The notes under the pieces: model-generated
The model's input: the letters and a program-made list of their open reading frames with translations, nothing else
What the model was told of the DNA's origin: nothing
Databases searched by the model: none
NCBI RefSeq assembly: GCF_030409715.1
Contig: NZ_JAUFQI010000001.1
Span: 1,972,501 to 2,036,500 of the forward strand
DNA: 64,000 nucleotides
DNA from: Reinekea marina
GTDB lineage: Bacteria; Pseudomonadota; Gammaproteobacteria; Pseudomonadales; Natronospirillaceae
Direction: 5' to 3'
Shown here: positions 52,346 through 63,423 of the stretch, piece by piece
How positions within the stretch are numbered: position 1 is the first letter of the stretch
How the letters are laid out: every line of letters starts with the position of its first letter
Position numbers and translations under genes: made by a program

Positions 52346-55300
52346 TTATTTGCTACTGTTACGGAATCGCTCACCTAAAACTAGTAGGCAGGGCGTTAAT
52401 ACTAAGGTAAGAACGGTTGCGAACAACAAACCTCCAGCAATGGCGGTTGAAAGTTGAGTCCACCACTGCGCTGAAGGCGCACCAACTGAAATTTCTTTAC
52501 CTAAAATATCAATGGTAAGCTGAAATACCATCGGAACCAGGCCTAAAATGGTTGTGGCGGTGGTCAGTAGAACCGGTCGTAAGCGTTGCGCACAGGTCAT
52601 TAAAGCGGCTTGTGTTGGTTCTATGCCTTGTTTACGGATAACGTTAAAGGTATCAATCAACACAATGTTGTTATTAACAACAATTCCAGCCAATGCAATG
52701 ATGCCTATGCCGCTCATCATAATTCCAAAGTTACTGCCCGTTAACACAATTCCCACTAATACTCCCACGGTAGAGAGGGCAACAGAAGATAAAATCAGTG
52801 CAGTTTGGAAAAAGCTATTAAATTGTGTAACTAGAATGATAATCATCATAAAGAACGCCACACCAAATGCTTTGCCCATAAAGGCGCCCATTTCCTCTTG
52901 TTCTTGTTGATCGCCAATAAACCTAAACGCGACATTTTCAGGAAAAGCACCAGAATCGTAGAGTGATTCTAGCTCAACGGCTAACTCGCTAATGACTGAA
53001 GCCACTTGATAGTCGGCTTTCACGTTCGCTTCTACATCTAGCGTGAGTTTTCCTTCAGTGCGAAAAAGATCACCTTGTTTATTTTGCGCTTTTCGCTCGA
53101 TAAAATTGCTTATCGGTAATTGCTCGCCGCGCACGGTAATGGTTAGGTCATCAATCTTATCTAAATCGCGTCCGTTGAAAGGGTAGCGAGCTCTAATTTC
53201 AACCTCATCATCGGCATCACTCGGTCGGTAAGAGCCAATTTTTAAACCGTTGGTTATCATCTGAATAGACGAACCTACGGTTTGTAAATCGGTGCCAAAG
53301 CGGCTAGCGGCTTCACGATCAACATCGATTCGCCATTCTAAGCCATCCAATGGACGGTTATCTGAGACTTCTTTGATCTTCTCATTCGCCTGCATTTGAT
53401 TAACTACCAAGTCAACGGCTTCATTCAACGCTTTTATGTCGTTTGAGAAGAATTGCAGTTGTATGTCAATGCCGGTGGTAGGTCCCATTGCGGCGGCTTT
53501 AGATTCTGCAACGACACCTGGTATCAGCGATGCTGCATCTAATGCTTGTTCAATGATGACGGCTGTCCTAGGCCGTGTAGGCGACCAATCAATGAACTCC
53601 AGCTGCATTACACCAATGGTATCTTCTGTGTAGTCTCTAAGTGGGGTTGCGTTCACTTTGGTGGTGACGGTTTTAATCGTATCGAGTTCAAGCAAGTTTC
53701 TTTCTACTTGTTTGACCAGCTTATCTCGTTCTGCCAAAGATAAGTTGCCGCGAGCTCGAACGACAATAGAGCCAAAATCGGCGTCTATTTCAGGGAAGAA
53801 TTCAACGTCAGGGCTTCGGACAACAAAAGCACCAACAATGATCGCAATGAGCAACGCTACCAGTCCAATAGCAAGGCCAGGGCGAGGCAATAAAAACCGA
53901 ATGAATCTAACGTATTTACCTAGGAACCCAGGAATATTCTCAAAGTTACCATGATCAATGGCATCTACCGTTTGCTGCTGTTTTTTAGTAATCGGTAAAG
54001 GCTTACCAATGACAAAGCCAATGGCAGGCACGGCAATTAGAGCCATGACCAAAGACGCCGTCAGAGTGATGATGACCGTTTTGGGTAAAAAGCCCATAAA
54101 TTCACCAGCAATGCCTGGCATAAATAATAACGGCATAAAGACGGCTAGGGTTGTCGCGGTTGATGCAATAATCGGCCATGCCATGCGTGTGGCTGCTTCT
54201 CGATAGGCTTCTTTACGATTAGCGCCTTCTGTCATTCGGCGGTCGGCGTATTCCGTTACGACAATGGCGCCGTCGACGAGCATACCGACCGAAAGAATCA
54301 GTGCAAAAAGCACTACGATATTGAGCGTTATGCCGAGCATTTGCAAAATCATCATGGTGGCTAAGAAAGAAGCAGGGATTGCAATCCCTACTAATGTCGC
54401 ACTGCGTACGCCTAAGAACCAAACAATGATGACAAAAACAAGGATTGTCGCGGTGAGAACGGAGTTAAAGAGATCGTTTAATTGCTGCTCAATCATCACC
54501 GAGTTGTCTTGGGTATAAGTTACACGAATACCTACGGGCCAAAGCGGAGATACTTCTTCAACTATTCTTTTAGCTTCATCAATGGTTGCGATGATGTTTT
54601 CACCGACTCGTTTTTTAACTTCTAACGTAACCGCAGATTGACCATTTACTCGTGAAATGCTGTTTGCGTCCTTATAGGTACGTTGACCATGTGCAATGTC
54701 ACGAAACCGTACGACAACATCGCCGTCTACCTTGACGGGCAAATTTAAAATGTCTTCTTCTGTTTCGATTAAACCCGGAACTTTAAAAGAAAATCGGCCC
54801 GCACCGGTATCCAAATTACCGGCCGTGACCAGTTGGTTGTTTTTAGAGACTAGGGTGAACAGTTCAGCATGTGAAATGTTGTAACTGGCCATCAGTGCCG
54901 GATCAATAATTATTTCGGCAACTTCATCGCGCTTTCCGGCGATGGTCGCTTCTAATATCCCAGAAGTGGCTTCTAGCCTATCTTGTAAATCAGTAGCGAC
55001 TTTAAATAGGACGCGCTCATCAATATCACCAGACAGAGATATATTAATGACCGGAAATAAGGCAAGGTTGACTTCATTGACGGTTGGCTCATCTGCATCG
55101 GCCGGCAATTTGGACTTTACTTTATCGACACCGTCTCGCACATCCACTAAAGCTTCATCAATGTCGACGCCGATTTCAAATTCAAGCATGACAGAAGCAT
55201 GGCCTTCACTGGCGGTGCTGGAAATCTCCTTTAAGCCCTCCAGAGAGTTGAGTTCTTGCTCTAAAGGGCGCACTAGCAATCTATCGGAGTCTTCCGGTGA

Positions 55301-55465
55301 AATGCCTTCCAAGCCCGTACTCACATAAACAAAGGGTACAGTTACGTCGGGTTGCGCTTCTTTAGGGATAGATACCAACGCAAAGGCCCCAACTATGAGG
55401 ATAAGTGTAAAAAATAACAGAACGGTACGAGTACGGTTCAATGATGCGTTTATTAAACTGACCAC
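52346..55465 (-). CDS. RND efflux transporter permease
   Basis: 1039 residues, 12 membrane segments with two large periplasmic loops, the AcrB/HAE-RND layout. Proton-relay region LSVGMLVDGAIVVTEYADRR (TM4) and GIGIIALAGIVVNNNIVLIDTFN (TM10-11) are clear. Of the TriC/MexK-like branch by general style, substrate not predictable. Preceded by 9 nt by its adaptor gene; no outer-membrane factor gene here. Confidence 0.92.
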   Translation of the reverse strand: MVSLINASLNRTRTVLLFFTLILIVGAFALVSIPKEAQPDVTVPFVYVSTGLEGISPEDSDRLLVRPLEQELNSLEGLKEISSTASEGHASVMLEFEIGVDIDEALVDVRDGVDKVKSKLPADADEPTVNEVNLALFPVINISLSGDIDERVLFKVATDLQDRLEATSGILEATIAGKRDEVAEIIIDPALMASYNISHAELFTLVSKNNQLVTAGNLDTGAGRFSFKVPGLIETEEDILNLPVKVDGDVVVRFRDIAHGQRTYKDANSISRVNGQSAVTLEVKKRVGENIIATIDEAKRIVEEVSPLWPVGIRVTYTQDNSVMIEQQLNDLFNSVLTATILVFVIIVWFLGVRSATLVGIAIPASFLATMMILQMLGITLNIVVLFALILSVGMLVDGAIVVTEYADRRMTEGANRKEAYREAATRMAWPIIASTATTLAVFMPLLFMPGIAGEFMGFLPKTVIITLTASLVMALIAVPAIGFVIGKPLPITKKQQQTVDAIDHGNFENIPGFLGKYVRFIRFLLPRPGLAIGLVALLIAIIVGAFVVRSPDVEFFPEIDADFGSIVVRARGNLSLAERDKLVKQVERNLLELDTIKTVTTKVNATPLRDYTEDTIGVMQLEFIDWSPTRPRTAVIIEQALDAASLIPGVVAESKAAAMGPTTGIDIQLQFFSNDIKALNEAVDLVVNQMQANEKIKEVSDNRPLDGLEWRIDVDREAASRFGTDLQTVGSSIQMITNGLKIGSYRPSDADDEVEIRARYPFNGRDLDKIDDLTITVRGEQLPISNFIERKAQNKQGDLFRTEGKLTLDVEANVKADYQVASVISELAVELESLYDSGAFPENVAFRFIGDQQEQEEMGAFMGKAFGVAFFMMIIILVTQFNSFFQTALILSSVALSTVGVLVGIVLTGSNFGIMMSGIGIIALAGIVVNNNIVLIDTFNVIRKQGIEPTQAALMTCAQRLRPVLLTTATTILGLVPMVFQLTIDILGKEISVGAPSAQWWTQLSTAIAGGLLFATVLTLVLTPCLLVLGERFRNSSK

Positions 55466-55474
55466 GAAAACCCC

Positions 55475-56572
55475 TTATAGTCCAACAGCTTTAGATTGAA
55501 CAAATGGTTTGATGGTCGGATTGACCGTTTCATCGATATTAACGAACCCTTGGCCTACAACAATAATGGCCGCTTGATCAGGCAACCCTGTGACCCAAAC
55601 GCCATCGGTGGCCGATCGAATAATGTCTACTTTATTGAACTGTACTTGGTTTTTGTCGTTAACTGTTTTCAACCCTAAGTCGCCACTTTCGTTAATGAAC
55701 AACAAAGCAGGGCTGATGTAATGTCCCTTGGCTTGATCTATGGCGATGGTGGCTTTTGATGTAACGCCAGATACCGAACGGGTTACGTTCAAAACCTTGA
55801 GTTCAACCGTAAAAGTACGGGTTGAAGGGTTTGTCGTAGTACCAATGTAAGTAACTTCAGCATCGGCGATGTCACCATTGATCAAATCTACTTTGCCTTT
55901 TTGGCCTAATGATAGGCTTAGGATGTCTTTTTCAGAGACTGAGCCTACAAATACCATTTCAGAAAAGTCATAGATGTCTGCTACCGGTTCGCCTTGGCGA
56001 AGGTATGCGCCAATCTCTACATGTAATGATTCCAACTGGCCATCGAAGGGGGCTCGTATGTTTTTATGCGCGATTTGAAGGTTTAAACTCGCTAAATTGG
56101 CTTTTGCTTGTTCATAGCTGGCCAAAGCTGCGGCCAGTTGAGCACCATTTTGTAAGCCCTGTTTTTTCAATTTTTGGGCACCTTCGTATTCGAGCCTTTC
56201 TTTTTCGACCGATGCGTTGGCTTGAATTAATTTGGCATTTAAATCACCCATATCAATTTTGGCGATAATGTCACCTTTTTTAACTCGGTCACCCTTTGTT
56301 TTTAACAATTGGGAAACTTTTCCTGAGGTTTCGCTGCTCACCGTAACCCAACGTTTTGCCTGAGTTATGCCATTTATGGTTAAAGTTTGTTCAACTCTCT
56401 GTGATTGACTATTTATCACTTGAACTTTGGGCGTTAAATCCGTACTTTGCTGTGCATTATCTTTAGGCGGGTTAACATCAGAATCGTTTGATGAGCCTGT
56501 CATCATCCAAATGATTAATACCACTAAGATAGTAATAGCTATAATAGGGCCGGTATAACGGGTTTTAGACAC
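55475..56572 (-). CDS. RND efflux periplasmic adaptor protein
   Basis: 365 residues; N-terminal membrane anchor (about 8-26), lipoyl/barrel-sandwich motif (VSSETSGKVSQLLKTKGDRVKKGDIIAKID), alpha hairpin (about 115-165), and beta-barrel domain. Membrane-fusion partner of the downstream permease. Divergent from uup. Confidence 0.92.
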   Translation of the reverse strand: MSKTRYTGPIIAITILVVLIIWMMTGSSNDSDVNPPKDNAQQSTDLTPKVQVINSQSQRVEQTLTINGITQAKRWVTVSSETSGKVSQLLKTKGDRVKKGDIIAKIDMGDLNAKLIQANASVEKERLEYEGAQKLKKQGLQNGAQLAAALASYEQAKANLASLNLQIAHKNIRAPFDGQLESLHVEIGAYLRQGEPVADIYDFSEMVFVGSVSEKDILSLSLGQKGKVDLINGDIADAEVTYIGTTTNPSTRTFTVELKVLNVTRSVSGVTSKATIAIDQAKGHYISPALLFINESGDLGLKTVNDKNQVQFNKVDIIRSATDGVWVTGLPDQAAIIVVGQGFVNIDETVNPTIKPFVQSKAVGL

Positions 56573-56651
56573 GAATAATTACCTCAGTTTAAAATCGGCG
56601 ACACAGTAATAGGGAATGCTCCCTCAAAAAAGTGCCGAAAGTCAGTCTAAT

Positions 56652-58559
56652 ATGAGTCTTATAATATTTGATCAAGTTTCATTTGCATTAGGTGCAGCGC
56701 CTTTGCTCAATCAATGTTCATTTTCAATAGAGAAAAATGAGCGTGTAGCATTGGTGGGCCGCAATGGTGCCGGTAAATCAACACTACTAAAATTAACCTT
56801 AGAACAATTTAGCCCCGATAGCGGCATAATTAAGTATTCCAAAGGCTTAAAGCTCAGCTATTTGCAACAAGACTTGCCAGTTGGTGATGATGAGCCAGTG
56901 GGCAATGTCATTTTAACGCGCGTAGGTCCTGTTGGTGAGGCCATTTTACAATACAATTCCATAGCCAATTCAGATCAACCTAATTTAACAGAGTTGGAGC
57001 GCTTACAGCATTTCATTGAAGAACATGATGGTTGGAACCTGCAAAACCAAGTGTTGGCTATTTGTACCAAGTTAAAATTAGACCCTGATAAAAAATTTAA
57101 TGCTATGTCAGGCGGCTGGCGTCGTCGTGTCCTATTAGCGGCCGCCTTGGTTGTAGAGCCCGATGTTCTCATTTTAGATGAACCTACCAACCATTTAGAT
57201 ATAAAAATGGTGGAATGGCTTGAAGACTTGTTGCTTTCATTCAAAGGTACGGTGTTATTTGTATCGCATGACCGAGCCTTTATAGATCGTATTGCAACTC
57301 GCGTTATCGATTTAGATCGTGGCAAGGTAAGCTCTTTTCCCGCGCCCTATGATACTTATCTAGAGTTTAAGGAAAAAGCGCTAGAGGATGAAGCCAAGCA
57401 AAGAGCCCAAGAAGATAAAGTACTTGCCCAAGAAGAAGCGTGGATCAGGCAAGGAATAAAAGCTCGTAGAACGCGCAACGAAGGTCGAGTGCGAGCCCTA
57501 AAAGCGATGCGTGCAGAATTATCCCAGCGGCGCTTTCAACAAGGGTCGGCCAACTTTAAAATTGAGATGGACGATAGTTCTGGCAAACGTGTGGTTGAGC
57601 TAAAAGATGTCGTTTTTGGCTTTGATGCGTACCCGATCATTAATGGGTTTAGCTCGACTGTTTTGCGTGGTGACAAAATTGCCTTGTTAGGCCCTAATGG
57701 CATTGGCAAGACCACCGCGTTGAAACTGTTGCTTGGAGATTTAACCCCAAGCTCAGGAGAAGTTAAAGCTGGGACTCGCTTGCAAGTCGCGTATTTTGAC
57801 CAAGCTCGAGAAGCGTTAGATCCAGAAAAACAAATTGTAGATGTGGTATCTGAAGGGCGAGATTTTCTTGAGATACAAGGTAAACGAAGGCATGTTATTA
57901 GCTACTTAGAAGACTTCTTGTTCGCGCCAGAGCGATTGCGTATGAAAGTTAGGCAGTTAAGTGGCGGAGAAATAAACCGTTTGTTGCTGGCAAAAATGTT
58001 TTCGCAGGCCGCGAATGTGTTGGTGCTCGATGAGCCAACCAACGACCTTGACATGGATACATTAGATTTATTGATCGATCGACTCAGTGATTTTGAAGGA
58101 ACGGTATTGCTTGTGAGCCATGACCGATACTTTATTGACCAATTGGCAACTAAGAGTTGGGCATTTGAAGGTAATGGCGTGGTTCGGGAGTATGCTGGTG
58201 GCTATGGCGATTGGAAAGTGCAAGGCGGTAAGTGGCCCGACCTAGACGATAAAGATGCTGTAAAAAAGGCGCAGACAGAAGTAGAAAGCTCCGGCCAAGC
58301 TGAAAAAACTAAAGCTCAACCTAAAACGACTAAAAAGAAGCTAAGCTATAAGGAACAGCGAGAATTTGATCAAATGCCAGCCAAGATTGAAGCATTGGAG
58401 TTACAAATTGAGACATTGGAAGCAGAAGTCGCTGAGCCAGGGTTCTACAATCAATCACCAGATGTTACAACAACCCGGTTAGGTCAACTAGAGTCCGTTC
58501 AGAGTGAATTGAACGAGGCTTATGATCGTTGGGCAGAATTAGAAGGCATGATTAATTAA
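56652..58559 (+). CDS. uup: ABC-F ATPase Uup
   Basis: About 635 residues, the length of E. coli Uup. Two ABC domains: Walker A GRNGAGKST and GPNGIGKTT, signatures MSGGWRRRV and LSGGEINRL, and LDEPTNHLD / LDEPTNDLD. The linker WIRQGIKARRTRNEGRVRAL is diagnostic of Uup; a C-terminal coiled coil follows (KKLSYKEQREFDQMPAKIEA). Acts on ribosomes; affects transposon excision in E. coli. The ATG at 56652 (MSLIIFDQVS) fits the family. Confidence 0.94.
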   Translation: MSLIIFDQVSFALGAAPLLNQCSFSIEKNERVALVGRNGAGKSTLLKLTLEQFSPDSGIIKYSKGLKLSYLQQDLPVGDDEPVGNVILTRVGPVGEAILQYNSIANSDQPNLTELERLQHFIEEHDGWNLQNQVLAICTKLKLDPDKKFNAMSGGWRRRVLLAAALVVEPDVLILDEPTNHLDIKMVEWLEDLLLSFKGTVLFVSHDRAFIDRIATRVIDLDRGKVSSFPAPYDTYLEFKEKALEDEAKQRAQEDKVLAQEEAWIRQGIKARRTRNEGRVRALKAMRAELSQRRFQQGSANFKIEMDDSSGKRVVELKDVVFGFDAYPIINGFSSTVLRGDKIALLGPNGIGKTTALKLLLGDLTPSSGEVKAGTRLQVAYFDQAREALDPEKQIVDVVSEGRDFLEIQGKRRHVISYLEDFLFAPERLRMKVRQLSGGEINRLLLAKMFSQAANVLVLDEPTNDLDMDTLDLLIDRLSDFEGTVLLVSHDRYFIDQLATKSWAFEGNGVVREYAGGYGDWKVQGGKWPDLDDKDAVKKAQTEVESSGQAEKTKAQPKTTKKKLSYKEQREFDQMPAKIEALELQIETLEAEVAEPGFYNQSPDVTTTRLGQLESVQSELNEAYDRWAELEGMIN

Positions 58560-58587
58560 AATGCTCAAACTTATATTGGAGCCGTAA

Positions 58588-59307
58588 ATGAGTATCACCT
58601 ATATTTTTAAATTTTTGGAAAACGACTCTGAACTTAAATTCGAAACAGCTGGGGTAAACGAAGAGCGTGTTGAGCGCATCCCAACCGAACCCGCTGAGTG
58701 GACAAAGTTAGATTATTGCCAGTGTACAAACTGTCCACTTAAGGCTTCTGAAACCGAGCATTGCCCAGCAGCGCTCGATATTCAGCCTATTGTGGAGGGC
58801 TTTAGAGAATTGCCCGGGTTTACTAAAGTCGATGTCACCGTTGTCACTAGTAATCGCGAGTACCATAAAATAACAGGCTTAGAAGAAGGTTTGCGTTCAT
58901 TAATGGGGCTTGTTATGGCGAACAGTGAGTGCCCAATTTTAAAAAACTTAAAACCGATGGCTTTTACGCACTTGCCGTTTTCCAACCAAGATGAATTTAT
59001 TATTCGCAGTGTCGGAACCTACTTGTTGCGTCAATATTATAATATGAAAGATCATGAGGAGCCTGATTGGAATTTGGATGGGCTGGTGTCTTTAAATAAA
59101 GAGTTGCAACTTGTTAACCAGGCTGTTTGGCAACGTGTGCATTCAGCGTGTGAAGGGGATTCAAACTTAAAAGCATTGCTCAGTTTTTTCACCTTGTCTT
59201 CAAGCGTTTCTTACTCTTTAGAATCTCAGCTTTTAAAGCTTAAAAGTAAGTTTTTAGATGAGACAGACCCTTTTAAAGAGTTTGAGCTGCAGCAGGGTGC
59301 TAAATAG
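58588..59307 (+). CDS. hypothetical cysteine-motif protein (possibly DUF6901)
   Basis: 239 residues, cytosolic. A cysteine cluster CQCTNCPL...HCPAAL (about 44-60) could bind a metal; the rest is mostly helical. I believe proteins like this are labelled DUF6901 but cannot confirm. 29 nt after uup and 3 nt before the next gene. Confidence 0.72.
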   Translation: MSITYIFKFLENDSELKFETAGVNEERVERIPTEPAEWTKLDYCQCTNCPLKASETEHCPAALDIQPIVEGFRELPGFTKVDVTVVTSNREYHKITGLEEGLRSLMGLVMANSECPILKNLKPMAFTHLPFSNQDEFIIRSVGTYLLRQYYNMKDHEEPDWNLDGLVSLNKELQLVNQAVWQRVHSACEGDSNLKALLSFFTLSSSVSYSLESQLLKLKSKFLDETDPFKEFELQQGAK

Positions 59308-59310
59308 TCC

Positions 59311-59820
59311 ATGGGTATCGTCGTAATCATCGTTTCTATGCTGGTGGTGGTCGGTTCATTTATGTGGATGCGACCGTCACCAAGAGATCAATACCTTTCG
59401 AAAATACGTTCAAAGGCTTTAATGACTGGGTTTCGCATCGGCAGCATGAAAGTGCCCGATACCAGTGAAGAGGGCCGGATTAGTGAGATCAAGCGTATTG
59501 TCACCACCTATGCAAAAAACCTTGAAGTAATTAAAGGTCGTTCTTTAGGTTATACCGTTATCCGTACTTCTGGTGAAGCGGGTATCTACCTCCCCGATGG
59601 TTGGCAATGGCATGAGCGAGAAGACATGCCGCAAGCTCTCATGGAGCAAGCGGCCTTGTTAGTTAAACCGTTACCCTTATCCATTACATTGATCACGGTC
59701 AGTGATTCTCAGGCTGCACTCTCGTGGGATGAAAAAGACCCACAAGTGACCTTTGACACGTTAAGCCAAATCCTATCCCACGCCGCTTCGCTGGTGAACC
59801 GAAAAATACAGGGCGAATAA
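59311..59820 (+). CDS. hypothetical membrane-anchored protein
   Basis: 169 residues: N-terminal membrane helix (about 1-20), then a soluble domain (GYTVIRTSGEAGIYLPDGWQW; LSITLITVSDSQAALSWDE). Family not recognised. Starts 3 nt after the preceding gene, so co-translated. A short hairpin AGGGCG/CGCCCT lies over its stop codon. Confidence 0.72.
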   Translation: MGIVVIIVSMLVVVGSFMWMRPSPRDQYLSKIRSKALMTGFRIGSMKVPDTSEEGRISEIKRIVTTYAKNLEVIKGRSLGYTVIRTSGEAGIYLPDGWQWHEREDMPQALMEQAALLVKPLPLSITLITVSDSQAALSWDEKDPQVTFDTLSQILSHAASLVNRKIQGE

Positions 59821-59886
59821 TCCGCCCTAACTTAGCCTCTCAAACTGTTGACTTAAAGCTTTGTTGGAGTATTGTGTTAATCAAAT

Positions 59887-59913
59887 CAAACAGTCGTTTG
59901 AAACTTGCGTTTG
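59887..59913 (+). promoter_or_regulatory. tandem PsrA-type operators upstream of fadBA
   Basis: CAAACAGTCGTTTG (59887-59900) and GAAACTTGCGTTTG (59900-59913) both fit the PsrA consensus (G/C)AAAC-N2-4-GTTT(G/C) and share one base. PsrA represses fadBA in pseudomonads and is released by long-chain fatty acids. About 115 nt upstream of fadB; I see no convincing -10 element. Confidence 0.75.
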
Positions 59914-60026
59914 ATTTTGTCGCAGACAATGAATTATTCGTCTATAACTGTATAGATTAATGCAATAAAGTTGAAAATAGCGATAACCTAATTCGCAGCC
60001 AAACAAAGATAAAATGGAGACAGTTC

Positions 60027-62171
60027 ATGATCTACCAAGGCAATAGTATTTCCGTTAAAGAGCTTGACGGTGGGCTTGCTGAGTTGGTATTTGACTTGAA
60101 AAACGAATCGGTCAATAAATTCGACAAAGCCACATTAAGTGAGCTAAACGATGCCACTCAAGCAATTGAAAACTCATCCGCGAAAGGTGTTCTGGTTAGC
60201 AGTGCTAAAGACAGTTTCATTGTTGGCGCTGATATCACCGAGTTTTTACAATGGTTTGAGCAAAGCGAAGAAGAAGTGGTTGCTTCGGTACTTCAAGCTA
60301 ATGAAATATTCAGTCGCTTTGAAGATCTTTCGATTCCAACCGTTGCTGCAATCAACGGCATTGCTCTTGGCGGTGGCATGGAAATGTGTCTGGCTTGTGA
60401 TTATCGAGTGATGTCTACAGCGGCTAAAGTTGGCTTACCAGAAGTTAAATTAGGCTTGTACCCTGGCTTTGGTGGTACCGTTCGATTGTCTCGTGTTATT
60501 GGTGCAGACAATGCGATTGAATGGATTTCTGGCGGTGCTGAAAAACGCCCTGACGCCGCATTAAAAGACGGTGCAGTTGATGCTGTGTTTGCCCCTGAGC
60601 AATTGAAAGAAGAAGCGTTGAAGTTGCTGCAGCGCATTGTTGCTGGCGAGTTAGACTTCGAAAACCGTAAAACTGCGAAGAAAGGCAAGCTAGGTTTAAA
60701 CGCCATTGAATCTATGATGGTTTTTGAAACTGCAAAAGGTTTTGTCGCTGGTAAAGCCGGTAAGCATTACCCTGCGCCTGTAGATGCTATAAAAACCATT
60801 CAAAAGCATGCGAATTTTGAACGTGATCAAGCGATTGCTATAGAAGCTAAAGGCTTCGCAAAACTTGCTAAAACGCCTGTTGCTCGGAATCTAATTGGAT
60901 TGTTCTTAAATGATCAGTCGATTAAGAAAATAGCTAAAGACCACACGGCACTTGCCGGTGATGTGTCCCAAGCCGCCGTATTAGGTGCAGGTATTATGGG
61001 CGGTGGTATTGCTTATCAAAGTGCTTATAAAGGCACGCCAATTTTGATGAAAGATATCAACGAACAAGGTATTCAATTGGGCCTTGATGAAGCAACGAAT
61101 TTGTTAACTAAAGCCGTTCAGCGTAAGCGAATGGACGTAGGCAAAATGGCGCAAACCTTGACGCGCATTCGCCCGACATTGTCTTATGGCGATTTCGGCA
61201 ACGTAGATGTTGTAGTTGAAGCGGTTGTTGAAAACCCAAAAGTTAAAAAAGCCGTACTGGCCGAAGCTGAATCTCACCTAAAAGAGGGTGCTGTTTTAGC
61301 TTCAAACACCTCTACTATTTCAATTACCGATTTAGCAACGGCATTGAAAAAGCCGGAAGATTTCTGTGGTATGCATTTTTTCAATCCAGTGCATAGAATG
61401 CCTTTGGTTGAAGTTATTCGTGGCGAGAAAACGTCTGATAAAACTATTGCAACCGTAGTTAAATACGCTCAGAAAATGGGCAAAACGCCTATCGTAGTGA
61501 ATGACTGCCCAGGCTTTTTGGTTAACCGAGTATTATTTCCTTACTTCGGTGGTTTCGCCATGATGTTGCGAGATGGTGCTGACTTTGAGCACGTAGACAA
61601 AGTTATGGAGAAGTTCGGTTGGCCAATGGGTCCGGCTTACTTGCTTGACGTTGTTGGAATTGATACCGGTGTTCACGCTCAAGCGGTTATGGCAGAAGGG
61701 TTCCCTGATCGAATGGCGCAAGACTTCCGTTCAGCAATGGCGGTTATGTTCGATGAGAACCGTTATGGCCAGAAAAATAGCCAAGGCTTCTATAAGTACG
61801 AGCTAGACAAAAAAGGTAAGCAAAAGAAAGTTTCTGACGAAGTTGCTCATAAACTTGTCGACAGCGTTGTTGAAAGTAAGCAAGAGATGTCCGATGAAGA
61901 CATCATTAATCGCTTAATGATTCCAATGTGTTTAGAAACTGTACGATGCCTAGAAGACAATATCGTTAATACTCCTGCTGAAGCCGATATGGGCTTAGTG
62001 TATGGCATTGGCTTCCCTCCATTCAGAGGTGGTGCATTGAAGTATATTGATGATATGGGCGCGGCGAAGTTCGTCGAACTATGCGATCAGTATTCGTCGC
62101 TAGGTAAGCTTTACGAGCCAACGGCGAAGCTTCGTGAGATGGCCGCTAAAAACGAAAAATTCTACGCTTAA
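60027..62171 (+). CDS. fadB: fatty acid oxidation complex alpha subunit FadB
   Basis: 714 residues. N-terminal enoyl-CoA hydratase/isomerase ([40 protein letters not shown]) and C-terminal 3-hydroxyacyl-CoA dehydrogenase with the NAD fold [14 protein letters not shown] and [15 protein letters not shown]. With FadA forms the beta-oxidation multienzyme complex. RBS GGAGACAG. Followed by fadA after 15 nt. Confidence 0.96.
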   Translation: MIYQGNSISVKELDGGLAELVFDLKNESVNKFDKATLSELNDATQAIENSSAKGVLVSSAKDSFIVGADITEFLQWFEQSEEEVVASVLQANEIFSRFEDLSIPTVAAINGIALGGGMEMCLACDYRVMSTAAKVGLPEVKLGLYPGFGGTVRLSRVIGADNAIEWISGGAEKRPDAALKDGAVDAVFAPEQLKEEALKLLQRIVAGELDFENRKTAKKGKLGLNAIESMMVFETAKGFVAGKAGKHYPAPVDAIKTIQKHANFERDQAIAIEAKGFAKLAKTPVARNLIGLFLNDQSIKKIAKDHTALAGDVSQAAVLGAGIMGGGIAYQSAYKGTPILMKDINEQGIQLGLDEATNLLTKAVQRKRMDVGKMAQTLTRIRPTLSYGDFGNVDVVVEAVVENPKVKKAVLAEAESHLKEGAVLASNTSTISITDLATALKKPEDFCGMHFFNPVHRMPLVEVIRGEKTSDKTIATVVKYAQKMGKTPIVVNDCPGFLVNRVLFPYFGGFAMMLRDGADFEHVDKVMEKFGWPMGPAYLLDVVGIDTGVHAQAVMAEGFPDRMAQDFRSAMAVMFDENRYGQKNSQGFYKYELDKKGKQKKVSDEVAHKLVDSVVESKQEMSDEDIINRLMIPMCLETVRCLEDNIVNTPAEADMGLVYGIGFPPFRGGALKYIDDMGAAKFVELCDQYSSLGKLYEPTAKLREMAAKNEKFYA

Positions 62172-62174
62172 TAG

Positions 62175-63362
<1,188 letters not shown>

Positions 63363-63380
63363 TCGTTCTTTTCTAATTAA

Positions 63381-63408
63381 AAACCACTCTTAGGAGTGGT
63401 TTTTTTAT
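63381..63408 (+). terminator. terminator after fadBA
   Basis: AAACCACTC / GAGTGGTTT, TTAG loop, long T tract. Confidence 0.9.
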
Positions 63409-63423
63409 GCTCGCTATAAATGT

